Of a DNA stretch of 64,000 nt, positions 10,790-21,738 are shown in pieces. A program made the position numbers and the translations under genes. The DNA comes from Capsicum annuum. Its lineage: Eukaryota > Streptophyta > Magnoliopsida > Solanales > Solanaceae. Position 1 is the stretch's first letter; each line of letters begins with the position of its first letter. The notes under the pieces are model-generated. The model made no database searches, was not told where the DNA came from, and worked only from the letters and a program-made list of their open reading frames with translations. The stretch covers positions 13,121,295 through 13,185,294 of the forward strand of contig NC_061119.1 of the NCBI RefSeq assembly GCF_002878395.1. Direction: 5' to 3'.

Positions 10790-11610
10790 ATCTTAATGCA
10801 ACTAGGTGCGAAATACTATTCTAAATCTGATTATACTGATAGCTCATATAAAACCAGTGTTCTAAAACTAGATCAAGATCTAACTTGTCTGAAGGTATTT
10901 TGAAGACTGTATAACTTGAAAACTTATCATGCATATTCATACTAAATTCTCGTATTCTGAAAACATAACCAAAACATGTGAGATTTACTTTAGAATTAGG
11001 CTAGTATCAAATCATGGGAACGATATGATATAATTGATGTAAAATTATGGGAAAACATGTCATCGTAGTGTAAATATCACGGGAAAATTGGAATTGAAGG
11101 AAATTCATAAATTAGGTATGAACCGTAAAACAAGAATCATGAAATACGTAGTTTTTCTGATTTCTTTTGGACATAATGGGTGAAAGGATATCCATTATTG
11201 AAATCTCACGTACATGAGTGAAGAAATCGTGCTATTACTTGAGAATTTCTAAAATTTTTTTAGAAGAATCCTAACTTGCCTCAAGAGAACTTTAATCGCT
11301 TAAATTAATATTTTTGAGTATTTTCGAATTATGAGGACAAAGGGTCGACTGAAATCTCCTAAATATCCTTCTAATTAACCCCAAAATGTCTTAGTTTAGG
11401 AATTAAAAGGATGAAAATTACAAATTTACCTCTAAGAAAACCATCCAAATTATAGACAATCAGTTTCTATGGGTCTCACTACAACTTGTGATATCTAATC
11501 ATGACTCGCAGGATGAGTCAGGGTTTCTTGTAAGGTTTCTCAGCGCCACCCATGACTTGTAGTCCAACTTACAAGTCGTGAAGAAGACTCGTTGTCCCTG
11601 GGATATTGCA
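10790..11610. other. Unassigned LTR-like sequence
   Basis: No coding content. The right part (about 11480-11600) contains alternating GACTCG/CGAGTC-type short palindromes ('gactcgcaggatgagtc', 'gacttgtagtccaacttacaagtc') arranged like the palindromic blocks of the other LTRs, and the pattern resumes at 11770-11930. I think it is an old gypsy LTR but cannot fix its ends. Confidence 0.4.
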
Positions 11611-11614
11611 CATT

Positions 11615-11776
11615 TTCTATTGTATCTTGTTCTTTTACTATTTTTTTGTCTAAATTATTTTATCTTGAGCTAGGAGCCTATCAGAAACAACCTCTCTACC
11701 TGAGGTAGTAACTGCGTACACCTACCTTCCCCAGACCCTACTTATAAAAATATATTGGGTATATTATTATTGTTGT
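11615..11776 (+). mobile_element. RTE LINE 3' fragment
   Basis: Carries the characteristic 3' end 'gagctaggagcctatcagaaacaacctc...tgaggtag...actgcgtacacctacc' in degenerate form, then 'ccccagaccct', 'tatattgggta' and a short TTATTGTTG tail. It matches 32215-32341, the end of the larger RTE LINE, and sits inside the palindrome-bearing LTR-like block. A heavily 5'-truncated insertion. Confidence 0.8.
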
Positions 11777-12195
11777 AGCTTTACTGCTCAAAACGAGTCC
11801 AACCACGAGTCATACTAAGCAAACCACTACTCGTGATCTGAATCGTGGTAATATGGGACTTGAGCTGGTTGAGGGACTACTTACCACAAGTACACGACTC
11901 ATGGTGTCACTCTATGAGTAGTTGATTTAGTCATTTTGAGAAAATTTTACTCGTTTTTTGTGTTAAGTCTGAGATAAATCCTAGGAACTTTTGGGGTATT
12001 ATATAAGCTCATTTGGAAAGTATTTTTGAAAACATTTAAGTCATCCAAACATGAGAAAATTAAAAAATATTTTTTAGAAAATATTTTCCTTTATACCCAA
12101 CACACTCTATATCTTTAATTTTCTCTTCCGTCTTTTCGACTAAATCAATATTATTTTACTAAAACCTAAGAGATGACATTACAGTTGAGAAAAAA
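11777..12195. other. LTR-like sequence and MITE-like fragment
   Basis: Up to about 11930 the GACTCG-type palindrome block continues ('aacgagtccaaccacgagtc'). About 12003-12110 reads, on the minus strand, 'gagtgtgttgggtataaaggaaaatattttct', the end of a common plant 'gtgtttggtatgaaggaaaatatttt' repeat also found at 22455 and 32812. No gene seen. Confidence 0.4.
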
Positions 12196-12199
12196 TTAT

Positions 12200-12690
12200 T
12201 CTTTTCATCTCAATTTATGTTTTATGTGATACTTTTACTTTTTGAAATTCAAACTATACATATTTTAAAGTATTTTAGATATTTTTTTAATCACATTGCC
12301 ATAAGAAGGAAAAATGGTCAAAATTACTCCTCTAGTTTAAAAAATTGACTAGATATATCTCCGTCATACTTTCGGGTCAAATTTACCTTTGATGTCATAC
12401 TTTGGGGCCAAATTTACCCTTCTACTTTGAAAAATTGCCTAAATATATTCTTTATCATACTTTTGGGTCATATTTACCCCTTTACTTTGAAAAATAGTTA
12501 AATATATTTAACCAGTTTTTCAACCTAAAAGGATAAATTTAGTCAATTATATCTGAAGTATTTTGCGATATAACTTTTCATCTAACAAATTTAATTTTAA
12601 AATTTAAGTTGAACTAATTCAATTAAACTTCAAAAATTAATTAAATTGACTCTTAATTGTCACATAATTTGGGATCGAGTGAATATAAGT
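12200..12690. repeat. Degenerate inverted-repeat element
   Basis: Left end 'catctcaatttatgttttatgtgatac' (about 12218-12244) is roughly inverted at about 12655-12685 ('tgtcacataatttgggatcgagtga'), the end pattern of a common plant MITE. The middle (about 12310-12530) repeats 'ttactttgaaaaatt...ttgggtcaaatttacc' about three times, like a second, older repeat inserted into the first. No coding. Confidence 0.45.
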
Positions 12691-13146
12691 TTACCTTATA
12701 CTTAAAATATCATTGTTTTTATATTTATAGATAAGAAGCTACTTTAATTTAAATAACATAATCCTTCATTATAATCTTATATGTACTCCCTTCATTTCTT
12801 TTTATACTAGTTTAGATGTATGCTACATCACTTTAATAAATTCAATTTTATAAAATCACTTACATATAGAAGAATGACGGTCCTTAAAATGTTGACTGAA
12901 TTTTTTTTCTTTATTAAAAGTCTCTACAATAAATAAATTTCTAGGATACAGGATATAGATATAACTAAGATAGGTCTTAAAAAAAAATTAAAGAGCAAAA
13001 GTTATTAAGAGCTATAAAGTAACATAAATAAAGTTTGAAGAACTCACATATTAGGAGCAACGCAAAAGAATGCAAAAATAAGTGATTCTTCCTTATTTAT
13101 TCGTTGAGTTCTAGATTTCGAGTAACTAAAAGTAGCATGTCATTAC
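12691..13146. other. AT-rich intergenic, MITE-like end
   Basis: 'tactcccttcatttctttttatacta' near 12784 resembles the 'ctccctccgtttca' ends of common plant MITEs, but I could not find a convincing partner end. The short minus-strand ORF at 13097-13294 overlaps the LINE tail and looks like chance. Confidence 0.3.
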
Positions 13147-13568
13147 TTTTTTTTTGATCAGGAAGAAAAGATGCATTAAGTAAATAAAAGGTGTTCTTTA
13201 CAAAACAACATGCCTTGTTGGGCACGAAAACAAAATAAGCAAACCCTGAGTTCCTATTACTAGGTACAATGCGGGAGAAAGATTTTTCCTTCAAATATTC
13301 CTAAAAAACAATTCCTACACTAGCTGATGGAGTGACATAGACATGAAGTCTTTCAAAAAAGTCTTTGTTAGCTCCTTGCTTTGCCAACAAATCTGCAACT
13401 CTATTCTGTTCCCGGAAAGTGTGATAATTGAAGGATTCCCCAGGTTCCTTAGTAGAGATCTGCAGTCATGAACAAGAAAGTCATATAGCAAGTTTCCCTT
13501 TTACAACATATTTATAACTTCCATGGAGTCTACACAAATTTGTAGAGGAGTAAGGTTCTGCTGGAGAG

Positions 13569-13988
13569 TTATCTTGAGGCCCTCATTAAGAGCAATGATT
13601 TCCATAAGGTTGTTGGTGGCATGGGTAAAGCTTTTACTAAACCCCATAACCCACTCTCCCCAAATATTTCTAATGAACCCTTAATACCCCCTTTTCCTAG
13701 GTTCCCAAGGCAGGATCCATCAGTGTTAAGCTTAAACATGTGGGGATTTGGGAGTGTCCAGTGCAGGCTGATAATATTTCTATTGGGAGGCCCATGGCTA
13801 GTCCCTAAATATTGATATTCAACAGTTTCAGCATGAGGAATACTAAAACTGGGGGAGAAGGAGGAGCTTTGGAAAAGATTGGCATTTCTATTTTTCCAGA
13901 GGTGCCAATGACAGAAAAGGAGGAGACTGGCCCAGTTGGTGTTGGTGTCAAAGCACTCATTATTCAGGATTTCCAGGTAGGAACCCAA
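13569..13988 (-). pseudogene. L1 LINE RNase H-like domain
   Basis: The minus-strand reading contains WHLWKNRNANLF (end of the linker), then FKLNTDGSCLGNLGKGG, the first RNase H motif with its catalytic Asp in NTDGS, followed by GLVKALPMP and an alternative-frame match to the 'ATNN--E--AL--GL' motif. The frame shifts after the first motif. In plant L1 elements this domain follows the RT and zf-RVT regions, as it does here. Confidence 0.8.
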
Positions 13989-14053
13989 TTATTGGGGTCA
14001 AACATGGAAAGTTAAGGATTTCTGTTACCCCTATATCTTTGGATTAGGGTTTG

Positions 14054-15197
14054 TCAGAGAGTCTTGGCATGGACACACCCAAAGAAAATGTGGTGTTGAT
14101 CCTCAAGCTGGTCAGTGTAGATATGGCAAGAGGTACGAAGATTCAGACCCCTTTTGGAGAGGGTGGATTTAGTGGGAATACTATTATGGTGTAAGATCCA
14201 CATGAAGGTTTTGATCTTATTAGGAACATTTAGGTGCCATATCCATCTGTAAGAGGTATGAGATCTGTAAGGGTCCTTTTTTAAGTTGAAGATGAAATGA
14301 TAGGCACTCTTGCAAGAGAAGGTGCCATCACCAGTGAGTCGCCAGAGAGGAGTATGATTCTCCAGGTGACTGTTTTGGTGAAAAGCATTCTTCATGTTAT
14401 GAATGATACTGGAAGGAATTTGAAAGGGTAATGTAGTGAAATCCCAAGCCCCCTCCCCCCTCCCCCCTCCAAAAAAGGGCATCCCTATAAAAATTCCAGC
14501 AATTGATAATGTTAATTCAAGTCTTGCAACCTTTTTTAGTAGGACAACCCCTAGCCCTATACTTTGTCAGAAGGATATTAGCCCATAAAGAAGTGGGGTT
14601 AGAGAACATTCTCCAACCCAGGCTGCATAAGAAGGCATCATATTTTATATCAACCCTTTGCATACCAATCCCACCATACTTCTTTGGAAGGGTAATGGTG
14701 TCCTAACCCAGAAGGTGCATTATCTTCTTGGCATCAGTGGTGCCCCAAATGAAGTTCATCTGGGTTCTATCAACTAGCTTAAGAATTTTGCTAGGGAGGT
14801 GTATGTACTGCATGGCGTGGTTAGGGATGGAAGAGAAGGAGAATTTGGCAAGAGTGACCCTCCTAGTCATGTTGAGGAACTTAGTCTTTCACCCAGCCAA
14901 GCTTGCTAGAGAGATTATCAATGATAAATTGAAAATCTCTCTTTTCAGGTTTCTTATGGAAAATGGGGAATCCCAGGTACTTTCCAAACTGCTAAGAGGG
15001 ATGGATACCAAGAATTGAGGTAAGGTTATCCAGGACTTCTTTCTTACAGTTTGCAGAGAAGATAATTTTGGACTTGTCAAAGTTGATTCTCTGACCAGAG
15101 TGGGAGCTAAAGAGATGGAGGGTCCTGTTAATGGTATTATAGTTTTTGAGGTCAGCTTTGGCAAAAAGGGTGAGGTTATCAGCAAAGAAGACCTCAA
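14054..15197 (-). pseudogene. L1 LINE RT (C-terminal) and zf-RVT region
   Basis: Minus strand. The truncated 5' end lies just upstream of the RT catalytic motif, which reads FFADNLTLF where the family has FADDLTLF, so the second catalytic Asp is Asn. Then follow the 'SGQ-I---KS-I-FS', 'YLG-P' and 'KL-GWK---L----R--L--' patterns in shifting frames, and finally WRLTGDGTFSCKSAYHFIF, WIWHLNVPNKIKTFMW and the C/H-bearing SCHIYTDQLEDQHHIFFGC of the zf-RVT domain (14054-14400). Multiple frameshifts show decay. Confidence 0.8.
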
Positions 15198-15200
15198 TTG

Positions 15201-15561
15201 TAGCCCAACAAATTCACCAATCTAAAGCCCAACAAAAAATATAATATTTGATCTCCATATAAAGTTTATTCAGCCATCAATTTTAATTGTAGCTCCCATC
15301 AAGTTTCAAAAAATTGAATAAAAAGAAAAATAAAAGAAATTTTCAATAAGAAATCTAACATCATATTATTCACTTTAATCTTTTTCCAAACCACCATCAT
15401 TAACAAAAATTAATATGAAAATTAATTTTATATATATATATATATATATTTATACGCACACTAAATAATTTTGAAAACACACACACAAAAAGATTATTCA
15501 CTTTAATCTTCTCTCAAGTTGCCACAATTAGAAAAATTTTAAAAGAAAAAAAATCTCAAAC
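15201..15561. other. Intergenic with short TA repeat
   Basis: AT-rich. (TA)n at about 15429-15449. The phrase 'attattcactttaatctt' occurs twice (about 15364 and 15493), a possible local duplication. No gene seen. It ends with CAAAC (15557-15561), the target duplication of the copia element. Confidence 0.5.
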
Positions 15562-15775
15562 TGTTATGATATATATCAATTATAGTGAATGTTTATCAAG
15601 ATCTATTTGATGTCTATCAGGATTTGATGTATCTGTCTTTTAGTGTGAAATTAGGAACAAATTTTCCCTATAAATAGAAGGGCTTCCTTCATTGTATATT
15701 ATCCCTCAATAGAAATAAGAATTACTCTCTCTATTCTCTCTACTCTTCTTCTTTATTCTTTCTTTATTTATAACA
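15562..15775 (+). repeat. Copia-2 5' LTR
   Basis: 214 bp, TG...CA. TATA box CTATAAATAGAAG at about 15669-15681, followed by a pyrimidine-rich leader ('ctctctctattctctctactc'). The internal start motif CGTTATTATCACGAG follows directly at 15776. Confidence 0.93.
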
Positions 15776-15855
15776 CGTTATTATCACGAGACTCTACCAT
15801 CTCAAATTTGAAGTCTAAGGCTAAGGTATTATTTTTTATTTTTTCCCTTTTTCAT

Positions 15856-16690
15856 ATGGCTAACAATCTTACAAAGTGTGAGTTCATTGCCTTTCAAAGT
15901 TCGGGCAAGAACTATATTTCATGGGTGTTGGATGCTGAAATCCACCTAGATGCTATGGGTCTTAGAGATGCCATAAAGAATGAAAATACAACATCTAGTC
16001 AAAATCGTGCTAAGGCTATGATTTTCTTGTGTCATCATCTTGATGAAGTTTTGAAAATTAAAAACCTTACTACTAAGGATCCACTCATATTCTGGAATAA
16101 CCTAAAAGAAAGGTTTGGCCACTTAAAGATGGTCATCCTCCCAAAAGCACGATATGAATAGATGCATCTGAGATTTCAAGACTATAAGTCTGTTCATGAG
16201 TACAATTCTGTCATGTTCAGAATTTCTTCTCAATTGAAACTATGTTGAGAGATGGTCAATGATAATGATATGATGAAAAAGACACTCTCCACTTTTCATA
16301 CCTCGAATGTGCTATTTCAACAGCAATATCTAGAAAAAGGTTTCAAGAAGTATATTAAACTGAGTTCTCATCTTTTCGTGGCTGAACAAAATAATAATTT
16401 GTTGATGAAAAATCACGAGAACCGACCAACTGGATCTACGCCATTTCTTGAAGTGAATGATGTCCACGCTCACCATGCTAGGTGTGGAAAGGTCACGGCC
16501 TTGGTCGTGGACGTGGTCGTGGTCATGATGATCAAGAAAGAAACTCTGTTCCAGGTGTTAATCATTCATCGAGCAAAAAGAAAAAAGATAAGAAACGTGA
16601 AGCAATTACTTATTTTCGATGTGGTGGAAAAGGCCATTATTCATGTAACTGTCGTGCTCTCAAGCACTTGGTTGATCTTTATCAAGCATA
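15856..16690 (+). pseudogene. Copia-2 gag
   Basis: ATG at 15856 gives MANNLTKCEFIAFQSSGKNY, then ISWVLDAEIHLDAMGL, AMIFLCHHLDEVLK and IFWNNLKERFGHLK: a UBN2-type copia Gag, the capsid-forming protein. Stops fall after ARYE (about 16159) and before MVNDNDM (about 16247). The frame shifts near 16480, after which an RG-rich stretch (GHGLGRGRGRGHDD) and a zinc knuckle follow, YFRCGGKGHYSCNC; the family's first Cys is Tyr here. Start chosen by homology with the gag at 9087. Confidence 0.9.
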
Positions 16691-16842
16691 ACTAAAGATG
16701 AAAGAGAGAAATCCTGAGGCTAACTTTCTCTTTGAAAATGTTGTTGACATCACAAGCTTGGATGTAGCAGATTTTTTTGAGCACTTCGAAGGAAAGATTG
16801 ATCACTTAATTGGTGATGTTTCCGTAAACATGAAAGAATGAA

Positions 16843-17330
16843 TAATTTTTAATTTATTTATTTTTATTGATAAGAGTTAGTGAATAAAGAATCATGTAAA
16901 AATAGTTGTTTGCATGAATATTTTTTTTTATTAGCATTGATTAATTTAATTATAATATTATTATTTTTTATTATTGAGTTGAATCAAATTTAAATTTTGT
17001 CCTTATTTATTGAAAAAAATATATATGAAGGGCATGGCGGGGTATTGATTACATTCTGGCATGTTAACATTCTGGACTTTACTATAATATATTAACATTT
17101 TGGACATATCTGCATATTAACGTTTTGGACTATTATATATTATATATTGTCAATGTTATTGCATATTAACGTTTTGGATATTATTATATTTATAATAATA
17201 AATATATTACGTATTACATTCTTTATCAAATATTATATTGTTTCAATAGTTTTAATTTGGACATATTTTTTTGCTTAGTAAAGTGTGATTAATAATTTCT
17301 TATAGTTATAAGCTTTAATATATAGCTTAT
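16843..17330 (+). other. Copia-2 gag-pol spacer without reading frame
   Basis: About 490 bp of very AT-rich sequence between the end of gag (...DVSVNMKE stop near 16842) and the protease. It contains three or four copies of a short phrase, 'gcatattaacgttttggac' or variants (about 17065-17180). Possible splice signals at its edges (GTAAAC near 16824, TTTGAAG before 17356) are speculative. The related copia-1 also has a frameless spacer here. Confidence 0.55.
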
Positions 17331-18720
17331 TTGGTGTATGTCATTTTATTTGAAGATATGAATAATTTTCGAAGTAAGCTGTCCAATTATGGAGATATTT
17401 GTTTGATTGATTCTAGCACTAAACATACGATATTCAAAGACAAGAAATATTTCTCTCATCTATACATGGGCAAGATTAATGTTACTACAATTTCTGGTAG
17501 TGTTAATTTGATTGAAGGCTTCGAAAAAACCATTATAATCTTGTCTAAGGGAACTAAACTCATCATAAATAATGCTATATTCTCTCCCAAGTCTTGGAGA
17601 AACTTGATGATTTTTAAAAATATCCGTAAAAATGGTTATCATATCAAGACAATTGATGAGATAAATCTTGAATATCTTGGTATCACCAAGAATGTCTCTG
17701 GCCAGACATGTGCTATAGAAAAGTTCCCTGCTTTAACTTCTGACCTGTATTGGATAAAGATTTGTGAAATTGAGGCACACTCTATAGTAAATTGGAAGTT
17801 TACTAATTTCAATACTTTCGTACTTTGGCATGATCGTCTGGGACATCCTGAATCTACAATGATGAGACGAATCATAGAAAATTCAAATGGGCATCCATTA
17901 AAGAACTTTAAGGTTTTTCCGAATGGTGAATTTTCATGCAATGCTTGTTATCAAGACAAGCTGATTGTGAGGCCATCGCCAACAAAAGTTGGGATTGAAT
18001 CCCCAACATTCTTGAAACACATACTTGGGGATATTTGTGGACCCATTCACCCACATAGTGGATCGTTTAGATTCTTCATGATCCTAATAGATGCTTCTGT
18101 TAGATGGTCTCATGTGTGACTTTTGTCATCTCACAACTTGGTATTTGCAAAATTATTGGCACAAATAATACGATTACGGGCATAGTTTCCCGATAATCAA
18201 ATTAAGTCTATTCACCTTGATAATGCTGCAGAATTTTTATCCCAAGTATTTAATGACTATTGCTTATCGATTGGGATAAGAGTGGAACATCCTGTACCCT
18301 ATGTTCACACTCAAAATGGCTTTGCTGAGCCATTAATTTAACGTCTGCAGTTGATAGCAAGACCATTGCTTATGAAAACTAAGTTGCCCGCTTCTGTTTG
18401 GGGTCATGCAATTTTGTATGCTGCAATACTTGTTCGTTTTAGATCGACAAATTATCATAAATTTTCTCCGTTGAACTTGATTTTGGGTCAAAAGCCTAAT
18501 ATATCTCATTTGAGAATTTTTAGGTGCGGTGTTTATGTGCCTATAGCACCACCAAACCGTACCAAGATGGGTTTCCAAAGAAGGTTAGGAATTTATGTTG
18601 GGTTTGAATCACCCTCCATTATTCACTATCTTGAACCATTAACGGGAGACATGTTCACTGCTTGATTTATAAATTATCAGTTTGATAAGATAGTTTTCCC
18701 AAAATTAGGGGGAGAAGATA
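17331..18720 (+). pseudogene. Copia-2 protease and integrase
   Basis: 17331-18119 is open: protease CLIDSSTKHTIFKDKKYF (active-site DSG changed to DSS), GSVNLIEGF, then GAG-pre-integrase WHDRLGHPESTMMRRII and FSCNACYQDK (HHCC zinc finger), and the integrase core opening ILGDICGPIHPHSGSFRFF with the first Asp. After a stop the core continues: IHLDNAAEF (second Asp), VEHPVPYVHTQNGFAEPLI (Glu of DDE), a stop, then LPASVWGHAILYAA, the GQKPNISHLRIFRCGVYVP block and LGIYVGFES. The integrase would insert the cDNA. Several stops and the DSS change show it is dead. Confidence 0.92.
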
Positions 18721-18834
18721 GTGACATCAAAAGAAAATTTTGTGAAAAAATCCATCACTATCTTATCTTGATTCATGTGCTTCTATTTGTGAGCAAGAAG
18801 TACAAAAGATTATTCATCTACAGAAAATTGCAAA

Positions 18835-19622
18835 TCAAATGCCGGACACATTTACAGATTTGAAAAGGATCACTAAATCACATATTCCTGCAGAGAATGT
18901 CCCAATTCGAATTGATGTCCCTAAAGGACCATCCACTAGTATTATAGCTAATAAATTTAAATCACACTTGAAGCTTGGCAGACCATTAGGTTCTAAGGAT
19001 CGAAATCCTAGAAAAAGAAAAACGAATGGCCAAGATGACACTACGAAAGATCCTCATATGGAAGTTCAAGATTTGAACAATGTTAATATTCCTGAAGAAA
19101 TTAATGAGCCTGAGACTCAAGAAAATGAGGAACTATCCATAAATTTAAGTGATGTTAAAACTAATTTGAATCGATCTGAACTAGTAGTGGATTATGTCTT
19201 TGCATATAATATTGCAATGAAAATCATGCAAGATAGTGAGGATCTTGAACCTCGATCTATCACAGAATGTCGACAAAGAAATGACTGGCCGAAATGGCAA
19301 GAAGAAATTCACTTGTCAAACGCGAAATTTTTGGACCTATAACTCAAACACCTAATGGTGTTAAGCCTGTTGTCTATAAATGAGTCTTTGTGCGAAAAAA
19401 AATGAGAAAAATGAAATACAAAGGTATAAGGCAAGCCTTGTTGCACAAGGTTTTTCACAATGGCTTGGTGTCGATTATGACGAGACATATTCACCAGTTA
19501 TGGATGCAATAAAATTGTGTTATCTTAGTTTCACTGTCCATGAGAGACTTGAAATGTATTTGATGGATGTGGTAACAACCTATCTATATGGATCACTTGA
19601 TAATAAGATATAATGAAAATTC
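18835..19622 (+). pseudogene. Copia-2 linker and RT, first part
   Basis: 18839-19342 encodes the polar integrase-RT linker (LKLGRPLGSKDRNPRKRK, acidic tail) ending in WPKWQEEIHLSN, the usual RT entry 'W--A---E'. After a frame change the RT continues as [37 protein letters not shown] and [21 protein letters not shown], in the family pattern [27 protein letters not shown]. The reading is cut at 19622 by the [12 protein letters not shown] carries the first catalytic Asp. Confidence 0.9.
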
Positions 19623-20298
19623 TAGGGGTGGGTATGGTATGGTATATACCGAATACTATACTGAAATCGAAATTTTTAATACCACGGTATGGATATTATG
19701 GTATTTGGTATGGTATTTGGTAGGAGTTTTAAATTATTTTGATATTTGGTATGGTATTTGGTATTTATGCAATAAATACTGAAATACCGTATACCGCACC
19801 GAAGTTTCTTAATAATATATAAAACCCAAATACATTATATTTAAGATTATTAAATATATTTATATGTCATCCATTAGACAATTGAACATAAAAGTAACTT
19901 TTATTCAGAAATAATTTTTTTGGGAAGTTTATTATTTCGAAGTACTATGCTTAAGTTTAGGTAATGTTGTTCAGAGTTTGCATCTTGGATTGCTCAATCG
20001 TGATTGAAATATTCTTTTTGTGTAAATGATTAACAAGATAGTTGTCAGTCTGATATGATTGAGACGTTTTTAAGTTTTAAAGTTATAATTTTTTTATATG
20101 AATATATGTAAATCGAAATCAAATAAAGTATGGTTACCGAATTACCGTACCATAAAATATCAAAACTGAATTTAAAAATACCGAACCATACCAAACTAAT
20201 TTGGTATGGTAATGGTATTGTTCTTTTAGATATCGAAAACCAAAGTTACCGTACCAAAATTTAAAATACCGTACCATACCATACTATTCCCACCCCTA
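19623..20298. mobile_element. hAT-type MITE inside copia-2 RT
   Basis: 676 bp with terminal inverted repeats TAGGGGTGGG / CCCACCCCTA, extending imperfectly into 'tatggtatggtat' and its inverse. The 8-bp flanks are GAAAATTC (19615-19622) and GAAAATTT (20299-20306), 7 of 8 identical, the target size of hAT elements. No transposase. The interior is AT-rich and repeats 'ggtatggta' and 'accgtacc'. The RT resumes directly after the right flank, so the insertion happened in the coding region. Confidence 0.92.
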
Positions 20299-20306
20299 GA
20301 AAATTT

Positions 20307-21411
20307 TCGAAGGATTTAAAATGCCGAAAGCATGTAGTTTAAAGCTTCGGGAAATGTATTCCATTAGATTGCAATGATCATTATATGGTTTGAAGTAATC
20401 TTGACACATGTGGTTTAACCGTCTGAGTGAATATTTATCTAAGAAAGTTTATACGAATGATGAAAATTTTTCATGTGTTTTTTATAAAGAAAACAACGTC
20501 GGAGTTTGTTATACTTGCTATCTATGTGACATAAACCTTATTGGAATGCCAATAGAGCTTCAAAAGGCAATTGATTACCTGAAGAAAGAATTTGAGATGA
20601 AAGATCTCGGAAAGACAAAGTTATGCCTTGGTTTGCAAATTGAGCATTTGACAAACGATATCTTTGTTCATCAATCTGACTACACAAAAAAGGTGTTGAA
20701 ATGATTCTATATGGGTGGAGCATATCCATTAAGTACTCCGATGGTTGTTCGATCACTTGATGTGAATAAAGATCTATTCCGACCTTAAGAAAAGAATGAG
20801 AAACTCTTTGGTCCTGAAATACCATATCTTAGTGCAATTGGTACACTAATGTATCTTGCAAATACTACAAGGTATGATATAGCCTTTTTTAGTTAATTTG
20901 TTAGAAACGTATAGTTTTGCTCCTACTAGGAGACATTGGAATGGGATCAAACACATATTACGGTATCTAAAAGGGACAACTAATATGGACTTACTTTTTT
21001 CTAACGATTGCAGTTCCGATCTTGTTGGTTATGCTGATACTGGGTACTTATCTAGCCCGCATAAATCTCAATCTCAAACAGTCTGTGTTCATATGTGGGG
21101 GTACTGCCACGTCTTAGAGATCAATAAAGCAGTCTATCGTAACAACTTCAGCGAATCACGCTGAGATTATAGCTATTCATGAAGCAAGCCAATAGTGTGT
21201 ATGGTTGAGGTCCATAGTACATCTCATTTCTCCAAAACTCTTCTATACACATGAGTTCCAAAGGAATGATGATATTGAGGTACAACAGATTCGTTCGAGT
21301 GATAATGTGGCTGATTTATTCACCAAGTCTCTTCTAACTGTAACTTTCAAGAAGATGGTGCACAAGATCGAAATGCAAAGGTTCAAGGATGTTCTTATTA
21401 GGGAGAGTTAA
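20307..21411 (+). pseudogene. Copia-2 RT second part and RNase H
   Basis: Resumes with 'GFKMPKAC', a YGLKQS motif, WFNRLSEYLSKKVYTND and CVFYKEN. The RT catalytic box, YVDD in copia elements, reads CYLCDINLIGMP, so one catalytic Asp is lost. Then KEFEMKDLGKTKLCLGLQIE and ATGTLMYLAN-like sequence. RNase H appears as RHWNGIKHILRYLKGT and DLVGYADTGYLSSPHKSQSQ (catalytic Asp in YADTGYL), HEASQ, and the C-terminal DNVADLFTKSL block, ending at the stop near 21411. Stops at about 20704 and 20787 and several frameshifts. Confidence 0.9.
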
Positions 21412-21506
21412 TACGCACTGTACTCTTTTTTCCTTACGAGGTTTTGTCCCACTGAGTTTTTCTTGTAAGGTTTTTAACGAGGCAACTTATATGCTTATTG
21501 TTAGAC

Positions 21507-21519
21507 ATTCAAGGGGGAG
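21507..21519 (+). promoter_or_regulatory. Copia-2 polypurine tract
   Basis: CATTCAAGGGGGAG immediately before the 3' LTR start at 21520; the purine run AAGGGGGAG is the primer for plus-strand DNA synthesis in copia elements. Confidence 0.88.
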
Positions 21520-21733
21520 TGTTATGATATATATCAATTATAGTGAATATCTATCAAGATCTATTTGATGTCTATCAGGATTTGATGTATCTGTCTTTTA
21601 GTGTGAAACTAGGAGCAAATTTCTCCTATAAATAGAAGGGCTTCCTTCATTGTATATTATCCATCAAGAGAAATAAGAATTACTCTCTCTATTCTCTCTA
21701 CTTTTCTTCTTTATTCTTTCTTATTTTATAACA
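21520..21733 (+). repeat. Copia-2 3' LTR
   Basis: 214 bp, same boundaries as the 5' LTR. TATA box CTATAAATAGAAG retained. Followed by the target duplication CAAAC. Confidence 0.94.
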
Positions 21734-21738
21734 CAAAC

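Larger units (their letters stand above)
13147..15200 (-). mobile_element. 5'-truncated L1 LINE
   Basis: Minus-strand non-LTR retrotransposon. Its poly(A) tail appears as a T run at about 13147-13156, preceded on the minus strand by 'ttttcttcctgatc'. Order on the minus strand: RT C-terminal part (15197 to about 14500), zinc-binding zf-RVT-like segment (about 14050-14400), RNase H-like domain (13570-13990). The 5' half (endonuclease, most of the RT) is missing, as expected from incomplete reverse transcription. A flanking duplication was looked for but not found. Confidence 0.85.
15562..21733 (+). mobile_element. Copia-2, complete LTR retrotransposon
   Basis: A full-length Ty1/copia element of 6,172 bp. 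LTRs at 15562-15775 and 21520-21733 are both 214 bp, begin TGTTATGATA and end ATAACA. I count about 11 differences between them, about 5 percent. The target duplication CAAAC is perfect (15557-15561 and 21734-21738). Order: LTR, CGTTATTATCACGAG, gag, a spacer, protease, integrase, RT, RNase H, polypurine tract, LTR, typical of copia. The gag resembles the Ale/Retrofit type. Many stops and a MITE in the RT make it non-autonomous. Confidence 0.95.
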
